DNA of 64,000 bases from Klebsiella ornithinolytica NBRC 105727 = ATCC 31898. GTDB taxonomy: Bacteria; Pseudomonadota; Gammaproteobacteria; Enterobacterales; Enterobacteriaceae. This document shows positions 10,641 to 19,516 of this stretch, piece after piece (position 1 is the stretch's first letter; each line of letters opens with the position of its first letter). Below the pieces are notes generated by a model that saw only the letters and a program-made list of their open reading frames with translations, was not told the DNA's origin and did no database searches. The stretch lies in assembly GCF_001598295.1 (NCBI RefSeq), contig NZ_BCYR01000010.1, forward strand, positions 186,001 through 250,000, in the 5' to 3' direction. Made by a program: the position numbers and the translations under genes.

Positions 10641-10673
10641 AAAGCTGCCAGTGAACGTGGCAGCTTTTATTTT
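10641..10673. terminator. Terminator after the Pro/Met-rich gene
   Basis: AAAGCTGCCA (10641-10650) and TGGCAGCTTT (10658-10667) form a perfect 10-bp stem with a 7-nt loop. T-rich sequence follows on the plus strand and an A-run precedes it, so it may also stop transcription from the facing yeaQ-like gene. Confidence 0.85.
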
Positions 10674-10747
10674 GCGTCTTCTTTCGTGCTCAATATCTAT
10701 ATCCTCACCACCGACGGCAATGAGGATGCGGGTATGATGACGGTATA

Positions 10748-10996
10748 TTAACTCTTAATCTTTCTGTAGATAAACAGTACCACTAATGCACCAATTACCG
10801 CCACGACAAAGCTGCCAAAATTAAAGCCGTCGACCTTGCCGAAGCCAAAGAACGTACTGATCCAACCACCTACAACCGCACCAATGACACCCAGAACGAT
10901 AGTGACGATAAACCCGCCGCCGTCTTTGCCTGGCATAATCCACTTAGCCAAAATACCGGCAATAAGACCAAAAATGATCCAGGAAATGATACCCAT
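10748..10996 (-). CDS. yeaQ: YeaQ/YmgE (transglycosylase-associated, GlsB) family membrane protein
   Basis: The 82-residue hydrophobic protein has about three membrane segments and the family features LIAGILAKWIMPG, KDGGGF and GAVVGGWIS. It is nearly identical to my recollection of E. coli YeaQ. The function is unknown; members are often induced by stress or in stationary phase under sigma S. In E. coli yeaQ is not beside the suf operon, so this is either a relocated orthologue or a paralogue. The symbol is given by similarity. Confidence 0.75.
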   Translation of the reverse strand: MGIISWIIFGLIAGILAKWIMPGKDGGGFIVTIVLGVIGAVVGGWISTFFGFGKVDGFNFGSFVVAVIGALVVLFIYRKIKS

Positions 10997-11162
10997 AGTT
11001 AACTCCGTCCTCTTGGTTACACATAAGTATTTCGTACTTAAAATAGTAGCATAAGTAGCGTGAACAATTCATGAATTATATTTTTAGCGCCGATAGCTTG
11101 CTGTATAAGCCGCGATGGTCTACATATCATGATGTCGATGCTAATGCACAAAGGAGTTAACA

Positions 11163-11351
11163 ATGGGCTATTACGTTATTAAAAAATCCGAGAAAAGCGT
11201 TTCCCAGCCATGGTATTTCCTGCTAAAAGCGGATAACCATGAAACCATCGCCACCAGTGAAATGTATTCCTCGAAGGAGGCGGCGAAAAAAGGAATTGCC
11301 TCGGTGCAGAAGAATGGTCCCAGCGAAACGATTAAGGATGAAACACAATAA
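11163..11351 (+). CDS. DUF1508 (YegP-like) protein with one repeat
   Basis: The 62-residue protein carries one copy of the DUF1508 unit, with WYFLLKADNHETIATSEMY and the EAAKKGIASVQKN end. E. coli YegP has two such units in tandem, so this is a half-size member. The family is small and soluble with no established function. A strong ribosome site (AAAGGAG at 11149-11155) precedes the ATG. It is followed by a long perfect hairpin shared with the facing menI gene. Confidence 0.8.
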   Translation: MGYYVIKKSEKSVSQPWYFLLKADNHETIATSEMYSSKEAAKKGIASVQKNGPSETIKDETQ

Positions 11352-11360
11352 AATCTGCTG

Positions 11361-11393
11361 AATATATGGGGGAAATATATTCCCCCATATATT
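11361..11393. terminator. Long perfect inverted repeat, probable shared terminator
   Basis: AATATATGGGGGAA (11361-11374) pairs perfectly with TTCCCCCATATATT (11380-11393) across a 5-nt loop. It sits between two convergent genes (the DUF1508 gene and menI). There is no clear U-run, so termination is inferred from stem strength and location. Confidence 0.6.
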
Positions 11394-11427
11394 TGGACAA
11401 GTAGAATCTCAGCCCGCGGTAGCTATC

Positions 11428-11838
11428 TCAGACTACCGCCGTGGTCAGGCGCGAAGAGCAGCACAGGCGCCCCTGTTCATCGAAGATTTCAATCTGCCAC
11501 ACCTGATGGCGCGATCCGACATGCAGCGCTTTACAGACGCCTCTGACCCGGCCACCGCGCACCGAGCGAATGTGGTTGGCATTGACCTCCAGCCCTACCA
11601 CCTTTTGCTCGCCTTCACTGCACAAATAGCCGGCAACCGAGCCCAGCGTTTCCGCCAGTACCACCGATGCTCCACCATGTAGCAGACCAAACGGCTGGTG
11701 CGTGCGGCTATCCACCGGCATGGTGGCTTCGATGGTCTCATCGGTGAAGCTATCAAAATGAATATCCAGCAGCCCGACCATATTGCCTTCGCCCATGCGG
11801 TTAAGCTGTTCCAGCGTTGTCTGACGTTTCCAAATCAT
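11428..11838 (-). CDS. menI: 1,4-dihydroxy-2-naphthoyl-CoA hydrolase (YdiI)
   Basis: This hotdog-fold thioesterase of the PaaI/4-hydroxybenzoyl-CoA type hydrolyses DHNA-CoA in menaquinone synthesis. The 136-residue protein has the catalytic Glu63 in VVLAETLG and the HGGASV motif with His54. The sequence follows E. coli YdiI closely (MIWKR start, QPFGLLHGG, SRHQVWQIEIFDE). The ATG overlaps the ydiJ stop by 4 bp, so the two genes are probably translated together. Confidence 0.94.
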   Translation of the reverse strand: MIWKRQTTLEQLNRMGEGNMVGLLDIHFDSFTDETIEATMPVDSRTHQPFGLLHGGASVVLAETLGSVAGYLCSEGEQKVVGLEVNANHIRSVRGGRVRGVCKALHVGSRHQVWQIEIFDEQGRLCCSSRLTTAVV

Positions 11839-14800
11839 CCAATAATCTCCAGCAGCGCCTGCAGCGGATGACGAACACCGCTGCCTTCAATGCGCTTCAC
11901 CTGACTGCGACAGGAATATCCGGTCACCAGGCACCGGTTGCGCGGTAAACGCTGGATCGCCTGTTGCCAGGAAAGCGCGTAGATATCCAGCGAGTTGGCG
12001 TGGTTTTTTACCTCATGACCGTAGGTTCCGGCCATCCCACAACAGCCCACGCTGACGTTTTCCAGTTTCGCGCCAAAGCGCGCAAAAATCTCGGCCCACT
12101 GCTTCGGCGCCGCGGGCAGCGCCGTGACTTCCGTACAGTGACCAAACAGATACCACGCTTCGCCACCATTCTCCTGCTCGCGAGCTTCCGGCAACGCCTG
12201 TGGCAGCCACTCGTGCACCAGCATCACGCGGAAATCGCCGCGTTTGTCCCCCAGAACCTGGTTGTACTCATCGCGATAGCACAGCACCAGCGCCGGATCG
12301 ACGCCAACCATCGGCATCCCCAGCTGCGCCACACGGTTGAGAAAATCTGCGGTTTTCTGCGCCGTACGCGCAAAGCGCGTGAGGAACCCTTTGATATGCT
12401 GCGCCTTGCCGTTTGGCGAGAACGGCAGCAGTACCGGCTGGTAGCCCACTTTTTCAACCAGGCGCACAAAATCGGCCACCACCTGCGCGTCGTAATAGCT
12501 GGTGAACGGATCCTGCACCACCAGCACCATTTTGACTTTCTGCTCAGCGCTGAGCGTTTCCAGCTGCTCCAGCGTCATGTTTGCCGAGCGATGTCCCACC
12601 ATCCTCTGCTTCAGCGACGGCGTCGAGAGCAGCGGCAGATCCACCATCCCGATGTGCTTCTCTGACAGCTTGCGCATCCACGGCTGGTTAATAAAGAAGT
12701 TAAACGTCTTCGGCGCCTGAGCCATCAGCGGCGCATAGGATTCCACCGTTGCCACCAGATGATCGCGAACCGGCCGCAAATAGCGGCTGTGGTAAAGCTG
12801 CAGGAAGCGCGAGCGGAATTCCGGCACATCGATTTTAATCGGGCATTGGGTAGAGCACGCTTTACAGGCCAGACAGCCGGACATCGCCTCTTTGACCTCA
12901 TGGGAGAAGTCATATTCCCCCTTGCGCGCGTGCCAGCTGTTGCGGGTCCGCGCCACCAGCGTACGCAGGCTGGCGCGTTTTTCCGGCAGATCTTTTTCCA
13001 GCTGATTGGGATCGATGCCGCGATCCGCCAGCAGGCGCAGCCACTCGCGCACCAGCGTTGCGCGCCCTTTCGGCGAGTGGATACGATGATTGCTGACCTT
13101 CATCGACGGGCACATCGGGCTTTTAACATCAAAGTTAAAGCACAGGCCGTTACCGTTACACTCCATCGCGCCACGCCATGCGCTGCGCACCGCAATCGGA
13201 ATCTGCCGATCCCAGGTGCCGCGCTTCACGGCATCCACTTTCATCATCGGCGCATCTACGCCTTCCGGCGGACAGATTTTCCCCGGATTAAGACGGTTGT
13301 GCGGATCGAACGCCGCTTTGACTTTTCGCAGCTCGCCATAAAGTTCTTCGCCAAAGAATGCCGGACTGTACTCGGCGCGGAAGCCTTTGCCGTGTTCCCC
13401 CCACAGCAGGCCGCCATATTTGGCGGTCAGCGCCACGACCTCGTCGGAAATTTGTTTCATCAGCACTTCTTGCTGCGGATCGCACATATCCAGCGCCGGA
13501 CGCACGTGCAGAACGCCGGCGTCTACGTGGCCAAACATGCCGTAGCTCAGGCCGTGGCTGTCGAGCAGCGCACGAAACTCAACGATGTAATCGGCCAGAT
13601 GTTCCGGCGGCACGCAGGTATCTTCCGCAAAGGGAATCGGCTTGGCGGCACCTTTGGCATTCCCCAGCAGCCCCACCGCTTTTTTACGCATCGCGTAGAT
13701 GCGCTCAACGCCGTCCAGTTCGTTACAGACCTGCCAACCGATGACGCCCGCTTCGCTGGCGGCAATCAGCTCATCAAGGCGCTGACACAGCGTGGTCACC
13801 TGGTTGTCGATAAGCGCCGCGTCATCGCCGGCAAATTCGACGATATTCAGCCCCAGCATCTCTTTATCCGGGACATCGGTAATCAGCTCACTGACCGAAT
13901 GCCAGACGATATCTTCGCGCGCCAGGTTAAGGACTTTTGAATCGACGGTTTCCACCGACAGCGCTTTCGCCTCGACCATAAACGGCGCGTTGCGCAGCGC
14001 GGAATCAAACGAATCGTATTTGATATTCACCAGACGGCGAACTTTCGGCAGACGGGTAATATCGAGACGCGCTTCGGTGATAAAGGCCAGCGTCCCTTCC
14101 GAACCGGTGAGAATACGGGTCAGATCGAACTCGCTCATGTCATCATTAAAGACGTGGCGCAGATCATATCCGGTCAGGAAGCGGTTAAGTTTTGGAAATT
14201 TATCGATAATGAGCTGACGTTGCGCTTTGCAACGCTGATATACCGTTCGGTAAATCCGCCCAATCGCCGACTGTTCCCGGCTCAGTGTCTCCGCCAGAGC
14301 GACGGGCATCGCCTGGGTATCGAGAATATCGCCGCCCATCAGCACCGAACGAACGCCGAGAACATGGTCTGAAGTTTTGCCATAAACCAATGACCCCTGG
14401 CCGGAGGCATCGGTATTGATCATCCCGCCCAGAGTGGCGCGGTTGCTGGTGGAAAGCTCCGGGGCAAAAAAGTAACCGTACGGCTTAAGATACTGGTTCA
14501 GCTGATCTTTAATTACGCCTGCTTCGACACGAACCCATCCCTCTTCCGGGTTGATTTCGAGTATGCGGTTCATATGGCGGGACATATCGACGATGATTCC
14601 CGCATTCAGCGACTGGCCGTTGGTGCCGGTGCCGCCCCCGCGCGGGGTAAAGACCAGCGATTTGAAGCGATCTTCGGCGGCAAGCCGCGCCAGCAGGACG
14701 ACATCGGCCGTCGAGCGGGGAAATAAAATGGCATCCGGCAACAGTTGATAAACGCTGTTATCTGTCGCCATCGTTAGCCTGTCGGCATAGCTAGTGGCGG

Positions 14801-14891
14801 TATCGCCGGTAAATCCTTGTTGCTCCAGTACCTGCAAAAAAGTCAATACCAGTTGAACGACGCCTGGTGCTTGAGAAATTTGTGGGATCAT
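11835..14891 (-). CDS. ydiJ: FAD/Fe-S D-2-hydroxyacid dehydrogenase YdiJ
   Basis: The 1018-residue protein joins three parts: an N-terminal FAD-binding PCMH domain (about 45-270, with TPRGGGTGTNGQSL), a FAD-oxidase C-terminal domain ending in the FDPHNRLNPGKICPP motif, and an Fe-S region with the ferredoxin-like CLACKACSTQCP near residue 670 and a CCG-type SVGCCGMAG motif near 949. E. coli YdiJ is the same length and is annotated as a D-2-hydroxyglutarate dehydrogenase. The start at 14891 (MIPQISQAPGV) matches the E. coli end; the frame runs upstream into a repeat element with no homology. It is followed by menI with a 4-bp overlap. Confidence 0.93.
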   Translation of the reverse strand: MIPQISQAPGVVQLVLTFLQVLEQQGFTGDTATSYADRLTMATDNSVYQLLPDAILFPRSTADVVLLARLAAEDRFKSLVFTPRGGGTGTNGQSLNAGIIVDMSRHMNRILEINPEEGWVRVEAGVIKDQLNQYLKPYGYFFAPELSTSNRATLGGMINTDASGQGSLVYGKTSDHVLGVRSVLMGGDILDTQAMPVALAETLSREQSAIGRIYRTVYQRCKAQRQLIIDKFPKLNRFLTGYDLRHVFNDDMSEFDLTRILTGSEGTLAFITEARLDITRLPKVRRLVNIKYDSFDSALRNAPFMVEAKALSVETVDSKVLNLAREDIVWHSVSELITDVPDKEMLGLNIVEFAGDDAALIDNQVTTLCQRLDELIAASEAGVIGWQVCNELDGVERIYAMRKKAVGLLGNAKGAAKPIPFAEDTCVPPEHLADYIVEFRALLDSHGLSYGMFGHVDAGVLHVRPALDMCDPQQEVLMKQISDEVVALTAKYGGLLWGEHGKGFRAEYSPAFFGEELYGELRKVKAAFDPHNRLNPGKICPPEGVDAPMMKVDAVKRGTWDRQIPIAVRSAWRGAMECNGNGLCFNFDVKSPMCPSMKVSNHRIHSPKGRATLVREWLRLLADRGIDPNQLEKDLPEKRASLRTLVARTRNSWHARKGEYDFSHEVKEAMSGCLACKACSTQCPIKIDVPEFRSRFLQLYHSRYLRPVRDHLVATVESYAPLMAQAPKTFNFFINQPWMRKLSEKHIGMVDLPLLSTPSLKQRMVGHRSANMTLEQLETLSAEQKVKMVLVVQDPFTSYYDAQVVADFVRLVEKVGYQPVLLPFSPNGKAQHIKGFLTRFARTAQKTADFLNRVAQLGMPMVGVDPALVLCYRDEYNQVLGDKRGDFRVMLVHEWLPQALPEAREQENGGEAWYLFGHCTEVTALPAAPKQWAEIFARFGAKLENVSVGCCGMAGTYGHEVKNHANSLDIYALSWQQAIQRLPRNRCLVTGYSCRSQVKRIEGSGVRHPLQALLEIIG

Positions 14892-14930
14892 AATGCTTGA
14901 CCCTGCCTGACTATGTTGTGTTGTAGTGAT

Positions 14931-15085
14931 GTCATCCTTCAGACTGCCTCTTGTTGGCGCATTTGCTGCCGAATCCTTGCGTGAAGCTGACCCTTGCGGG
15001 CAATGTAAACCACGTCCACCACGGCGGGCAAAAATAGCCTGAGAGCCGGGAGTCTGTCGCCGACTCGATGCATCCGGATGATTTT
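14931..15085. repeat. ERIC-like intergenic repeat, copy A
   Basis: The left end (GTCATCCTTCAG then TTGTTGGCG) and right end (GCATCCGGATGATTTTGT) match the ends of a second element at 40971-41089, while the middle differs. The ends are partly complementary to each other. Terminal CATCCTTCA-type arms with TTGTTGGC are features of ERIC/intergenic palindromic units of enteric bacteria. I cannot align it to a consensus, so the family name is tentative. Confidence 0.55.
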
Positions 15086-15220
15086 GTCTATGGATAACTA
15101 AACGATTGCGTGGCGCAGTCAACTTTTTATCACATTTTTTTCATATGCGCCCACGAGATTTATGTGCAAAATCAGGCCCGTGAAATTATTGATATTATTA
15201 TCAGTATATGGATTTACGCG

Positions 15221-15238
15221 GCGTCAGCATTTTGACGC
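15221..15238. promoter_or_regulatory. Inverted repeat upstream of ydiK
   Basis: GCGTCA (15221-15226) and TGACGC (15233-15238) form an inverted repeat ending 23 bp before the ydiK start. It could be an operator or a hairpin next to the ribosome site. In E. coli ydiK has been linked to PurR, but this does not match the PurR consensus. Confidence 0.35.
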
Positions 15239-15261
15239 GACTGGAAAGGTAAAATTTCTCT

Positions 15262-16386
15262 ATGATTAACGATCGCCAACCCCGGGATATACCGCAAATA
15301 CTGCTGTCGGTACTGTTCTTATCCCTGATAATTATCTCCTGCCTGTGGGTGGTGCAACCCTTTATTCTGTCCTTCGCCTGGGCTGGCACCGTCGTCATCG
15401 CCACCTGGCCCGTTCTGCTGCGTCTGCAGCGTTTGCTGTTCGGTAAACGCGCCCTCGCCGTGCTGGTCATGACCGTGCTGCTGTTTTTACTGTTCGTCAT
15501 CCCGATTGCGCTGCTGGTGAATAGCCTGGTAGATAACAGCATTCCGCTGATAAAACTTATCTCCACCGGGAATGTCACGCTGCCGGATTTCGCCTGGCTC
15601 AATAGCGTTCCGCTGATTGGCGACAAGCTCTACGCGGCCTGGCACGGTCTGCTGGATATGGGCGGTGCGGCCATTATGGCCAAAATCCGTCCCTATATCG
15701 GCACCACCACGACCTGGTTCGTCGGTCAGGCGGCGCATATCGGCAAACTGCTGGTCTATTGCGGGCTGATGCTGTTGTTCAGCGCCCTGCTGTACTGGCA
15801 GGGTGAGAAAGTCGCCTACGGATTCCGTTACTTCGCAACGCGTCTGGCGGCAAAACGCGGCGATGCGGCGGTCCTGCTGGCCGGTCAGGCCATTCGCGCC
15901 GTGGCGCTGGGCGTGGTGGTGACTGCGCTGGTTCAGGCGGTGTTCGGAGGGATTGGTCTGGCGATTAGCGGCGTCCCTTACGCCGCGCTGCTGACCGTGG
16001 TCATGATCTTCACCTGTCTGGTACAGCTGGGGCCATTGCTTGTCTTGATCCCCTCGATTATCTGGCTCTACTGGAGCGGAGATACCACCTGGGGCACGGT
16101 GCTGCTGGTATGGAGCTGCGTGGTGGGGACCATGGATAACGTTATCCGCCCGGTGCTGATTCGTATGGGCGCCGACCTGCCGATGATCCTGATTCTCTCC
16201 GGCGTTATCGGCGGGCTGATCGCCTTCGGAATGATTGGCCTGTTTATCGGCCCGGTGCTGCTCGCCGTCTCCTGGCGCCTGTTTGATGCCTGGCTGCAGG
16301 AGGTGCCGCCGCCGCCGAAAGATCCCGCTCAGGTACTGGCGGAACTTGAAGCGTTAAACGTCAGTAATATCAACAGCGAAAAGTAA
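15262..16386 (+). CDS. ydiK: AI-2E family transporter YdiK
   Basis: The 374-residue inner-membrane protein has about eight hydrophobic segments and the AI-2E exporter-family signature region (IGGLIAFGMIGLFIGPVLLAV near residue 315-335, split by charged turns). It is closely similar to E. coli YdiK. Members export small molecules or ions, for example TqsA for autoinducer-2; the YdiK substrate is unknown. GGAAAGG before the ATG sets the start. It is divergent from ydiJ, and rprA follows downstream on the same strand, both as in E. coli. Confidence 0.92.
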   Translation: MINDRQPRDIPQILLSVLFLSLIIISCLWVVQPFILSFAWAGTVVIATWPVLLRLQRLLFGKRALAVLVMTVLLFLLFVIPIALLVNSLVDNSIPLIKLISTGNVTLPDFAWLNSVPLIGDKLYAAWHGLLDMGGAAIMAKIRPYIGTTTTWFVGQAAHIGKLLVYCGLMLLFSALLYWQGEKVAYGFRYFATRLAAKRGDAAVLLAGQAIRAVALGVVVTALVQAVFGGIGLAISGVPYAALLTVVMIFTCLVQLGPLLVLIPSIIWLYWSGDTTWGTVLLVWSCVVGTMDNVIRPVLIRMGADLPMILILSGVIGGLIAFGMIGLFIGPVLLAVSWRLFDAWLQEVPPPPKDPAQVLAELEALNVSNINSEK

Positions 16387-16390
16387 AAAA

Positions 16391-16414
16391 TTAAGGCGGG
16401 GAAACCCGCCTTAA
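16391..16414. terminator. Hairpin after ydiK
   Basis: TTAAGGCGGG (16391-16400) and CCCGCCTTAA (16405-16414) form a perfect stem with a GAAA loop directly after the ydiK stop. The A-run lies on the upstream side and only TCAT follows, so as a plus-strand terminator it is weak; it would be stronger on the minus strand. Confidence 0.6.
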
Positions 16415-16510
16415 TCATAAGAAAAACTGATAAAAATAATACCGTTCTCCCCCACTATTCCCTCTCTCATGTTACGCAATCGACATATTCTTCACAGCTG
16501 TTTAACTATT

Positions 16511-16552
16511 GAGATGAATCCGATCGACGCCAAAAAAGGCTGTGTCTACTAT
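16511..16552 (+). promoter_or_regulatory. rprA promoter with RcsB box
   Basis: GAGATGAATCCGATC (16511-16525) corresponds to the RcsB box known upstream of rprA in E. coli. TACTAT (16547-16552) is the -10, 7 bp before the RNA start. The Rcs envelope-stress phosphorelay therefore should control RprA here too. Confidence 0.7.
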
Positions 16553-16558
16553 TAGGGC

Positions 16559-16666
16559 ACGGTTATAGATCAACACCTTGATTTATAAGCATGGAAATCC
16601 CCTGAGTGAAACAACGAATTGCTGTGTGTAGTCTTTGCCCATCTCCCACGATGGGCTTTTTTTTTT
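16559..16666 (+). ncRNA. rprA: RprA small RNA
   Basis: The sequence from ACGGTTATAGATCAACACC through GCATGGAAATCCCCTGAGTG to the terminator hairpin GCCCATCTCCCACGATGGGC and T-run is nearly identical to E. coli RprA (about 105 nt). RprA is an Hfq-dependent small RNA that opens the rpoS leader and activates its translation; it also represses other targets. It lies just after ydiK as in E. coli, but the next gene here is ppsA instead of ydiL. Together with rssB at 62 kb, the window holds two opposite controls on RpoS. Confidence 0.95.
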
Positions 16667-16741
16667 ACCTGGTTCCGCTAGCTGCCCGCTATTTTTTCTT
16701 GTTTGCCCATACGGCTGTCAATAGCGGTCGCCAGACGCTGA

Positions 16742-16777
16742 AAATAAAAAAATCCCCGCCATTGCTGACGGGGATTG
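16742..16777 (-). terminator. ppsA terminator
   Basis: On the minus strand, AATCCCCG (from 16776) and CGGGGATT (to 16751) form a stem followed by a run of T residues (A-run at 16745-16752 on the plus strand). It lies 21 bp after the ppsA stop. Confidence 0.85.
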
Positions 16778-16797
16778 GGGGAATGTAAAGCGAGGGC

Positions 16798-19176
16798 TTA
16801 CTTATTCAGTTCAGCCAGACCAAGCCAGGTCTGCACCACGGTATCCGGGTTCAGAGACAGACTATCAATCCCTTCTTCCATCAGCCATGCGGCAAAATCT
16901 TCGTGGTCAGAAGGCCCCTGGCCGCAAATACCGACGTATTTACCCTGCTTCTTCGCCGCGCGAATCGCCATCGACAGCAGCGCTTTCACCGCGTCATTAC
17001 GTTCATCAAACAGCTCAGAAACCACGCCGGAGTCACGATCGAGGCCAAGCGTCAGCTGAGTCATATCGTTTGAACCGATAGAGAAGCCGTCAAAGTACTC
17101 GAGGAACTGTTCGGCCAGCAGCGCATTCGATGGAATTTCACACATCATAATGATTTTCAGACCTTTTTCGCCACGCTTGAGTCCCTGGCGCGCCAGCTCT
17201 TCTACCACCGCTTTCGCCTGGGCGACGGTGCGGACAAACGGCACCATGATTTCGACGTTGCTCAGCCCCATCTCATTGCGCACGCGCTTCACCGCTTCGC
17301 ACTCCAGCGCGAAGCAATCGCGGAAGCTGTCTGAGACGTAGCGACCGGCACCGCGGAAGCCGAGCATCGGGTTCTCCTCTTCCGGCTCATAACGCTCGCC
17401 GCCCACCAGGTTGGCGTATTCGTTAGATTTGAAGTCGGACAGACGCACGATTACCCGCTTCGGATAGAACGCCGCGCCGAGAGTCGCAATCCCTTCGGTC
17501 AGACGACCGACGTAAAACTCTCTCGGGGAATCGTAACCTTTCATCAACTCGCGGATTTCGTTCTGCAGCGCCGGCTCCTGGTCGTCAAACTCCAGCAGCG
17601 CGCGCGGGTGAACGCCAATCATACGGTTGATGATGAACTCCAGACGCGCCAGACCAACGCCTTCGTTCGGCAGACAAGCGAAATCAAATGCGCGATCCGG
17701 GTTACCGACGTTCATCATGATTTTCAGCGGCAGATCGGGCATTTCCCCCACGCTTGAGCTCTTAATGCTGAAATCCAGCAGCTCGGCGTAGACGTAGCCG
17801 GTATCGCCTTCGGCACAGGAGACGGTTACATTCTGGTTTTCCTGAATGCGATCGGTCGCGTCACCGCAGCCAACGACCGCCGGAATCCCCAGCTCGCGGG
17901 CAATAATCGCCGCGTGGCAGGTACGACCGCCGCGGTTGGTGACGATCGCCGAGGCTTTCTTCATGATCGGTTCCCAGTCCGGGTCGGTCATGTCGGTCAC
18001 CAGGACATCGCCCGGCTCAATCCGGTTCATTTCACTGATATCGTGAATCACTTTTACCGGGCCAGCACCGATGCGATGACCGATAGCGCGGCCTTCAGCC
18101 ACAATCTGTCCTTGCGCATGCAGGGTATAGCGTTCCATCACCTGGCCACGCGAGCGGACGGTCTCTGGACGGGCCTGGACGATGAACAGCTCACCGGTGT
18201 GGCCATCTTTCGCCCATTCGATATCCATCGGACGGCCGTAGTGCTTCTCAATCTGTACCGCCTGCTTCGCCAGCTCCTGCACTTCCTCGTTGGTTAACGA
18301 GAAAATATCGCGCTGCGCCTGCGGAACGTCTTCGATACGCACCTGCTTGCCGTGTTCCTGGGTCGGGGCATAAATCATGCGGATCTTCTTCGACCCCATG
18401 GTGCGACGCACGATGGCCGGACGACCCGCCGCCAGCGTCGGTTTATGCACATAGAACTCATCCGGGTTAACCGCGCCCTGCACCACCATTTCCCCGAGGC
18501 CCCAGGCGGAGGTAATAAATACCACCTGGTCAAAGCCGGACTCGGTATCAATGGAGAACATGACGCCGGATGAGGCAAGGTCGGAACGCACCATCCTTTG
18601 TACCCCGGCGGATAGCGCCACGCCGCGGTGGTCATAACCCTGATGCACGCGATAGGAGATCGCGCGATCGTTAAACAGCGAAGCAAACACGTGCTTCACC
18701 GCGACGAGCACGGCATCGAAGCCCTGCACGTTGAGGAATGTCTCTTGCTGCCCGGCGAAGGAGGCATCCGGCATATCTTCCGCCGTGGCGGAGGAACGGA
18801 CGGCAAAGGAGGCCTCGGCATTATCCGCGGACAGCTGTGTATAGGCATCACGAATGGCGTCTTCCAGTTCGCTCTGGAACGGCGTATCAATGATCCACTG
18901 ACGGATCTGAGCGCCCGCTTTCGCTAATGCGGAAACGTCGTCAATGTCGGTTTCATCCAGCAGTTCATAAATGCGCTGGTTTACACCGCTTTGGTCCAGG
19001 AACTGATTGAAGGCATCAGCGGTGGTGGCAAAGCCGTTCGGTACGGAAACACCCATACCGGACAGATTCGTAATCATTTCACCAAGGGAGGCATTTTTGC
19101 CCCCAACTCTGTCTACATCATTCATGCCGAGTTGGTTATACCAAAGCACCAGCGGTGACGAGCCATTGTTGGACAT
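16798..19176 (-). CDS. ppsA: Phosphoenolpyruvate synthase
   Basis: PpsA makes PEP from pyruvate and ATP (giving AMP and phosphate), the first step of gluconeogenesis from three-carbon substrates. The 792-residue protein has an N-terminal ATP-binding domain (with [18 protein letters not shown]), a central phosphohistidine domain ([14 protein letters not shown], His near 421) and a C-terminal PEP/pyruvate barrel ending in [14 protein letters not shown]. The start at 19176 ([14 protein letters not shown]) gives the E. coli length. It is divergent from its regulator ppsR; a Cra site lies between them, fitting activation by Cra. Confidence 0.97.
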   Translation of the reverse strand: MSNNGSSPLVLWYNQLGMNDVDRVGGKNASLGEMITNLSGMGVSVPNGFATTADAFNQFLDQSGVNQRIYELLDETDIDDVSALAKAGAQIRQWIIDTPFQSELEDAIRDAYTQLSADNAEASFAVRSSATAEDMPDASFAGQQETFLNVQGFDAVLVAVKHVFASLFNDRAISYRVHQGYDHRGVALSAGVQRMVRSDLASSGVMFSIDTESGFDQVVFITSAWGLGEMVVQGAVNPDEFYVHKPTLAAGRPAIVRRTMGSKKIRMIYAPTQEHGKQVRIEDVPQAQRDIFSLTNEEVQELAKQAVQIEKHYGRPMDIEWAKDGHTGELFIVQARPETVRSRGQVMERYTLHAQGQIVAEGRAIGHRIGAGPVKVIHDISEMNRIEPGDVLVTDMTDPDWEPIMKKASAIVTNRGGRTCHAAIIARELGIPAVVGCGDATDRIQENQNVTVSCAEGDTGYVYAELLDFSIKSSSVGEMPDLPLKIMMNVGNPDRAFDFACLPNEGVGLARLEFIINRMIGVHPRALLEFDDQEPALQNEIRELMKGYDSPREFYVGRLTEGIATLGAAFYPKRVIVRLSDFKSNEYANLVGGERYEPEEENPMLGFRGAGRYVSDSFRDCFALECEAVKRVRNEMGLSNVEIMVPFVRTVAQAKAVVEELARQGLKRGEKGLKIIMMCEIPSNALLAEQFLEYFDGFSIGSNDMTQLTLGLDRDSGVVSELFDERNDAVKALLSMAIRAAKKQGKYVGICGQGPSDHEDFAAWLMEEGIDSLSLNPDTVVQTWLGLAELNK

Positions 19177-19516
19177 CGAGACAATCCTTTTGTGATTTAA
19201 TACCAGTGATAAAAAACTCACGATCAACTACGGGATTTATCCTGACATATTTATGCGGCTGAAAAAAACGGTGAATCGTTCAAGCAAATTATTTTTCATT
19301 TTTTAGGATACTTTTCCCGATATAGCTAACCCAATGATTCTGCTGAAATCTGCTGCAATAAGATACAAAATGCCGGCAAAATCGAAAACTGAACCGACCT
19401 TTTCATTAAAAATAAAAATACCGTTTCATTTTAAAAGTGAGACAAAGCCTAAAGGGATATGCTTAAATTTAATTTCTGCTTTCAGATAATTAAACTCATT
19501 ATACCGGATGGTCAAA
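19177..19516. other. ppsA-ppsR divergent intergenic region
   Basis: This 340 bp AT-rich region holds the Cra site for ppsA at 19270-19285. A second stretch of T/A-rich sequence toward ppsR shows no clear operator. No coding frame is credible here. Confidence 0.55.
19270..19285 (-). promoter_or_regulatory. Cra (FruR) site of ppsA
   Basis: GGTGAATCGTTCAAGC contains TGAATCGTTCA, close to the Cra consensus TGAATCGATTCA, about 95 bp upstream of the ppsA start. Cra activates ppsA in E. coli from an equivalent site. Confidence 0.8.

Larger units (their letters stand above)
14892..15261. other. ydiJ-ydiK divergent intergenic region
   Basis: This 370 bp gene-free region contains an intergenic palindromic repeat (14931-15085), an AT-rich segment likely to hold promoters, and the inverted repeat GCGTCA/TGACGC just before the ydiK ribosome site. 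Confidence 0.55.
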
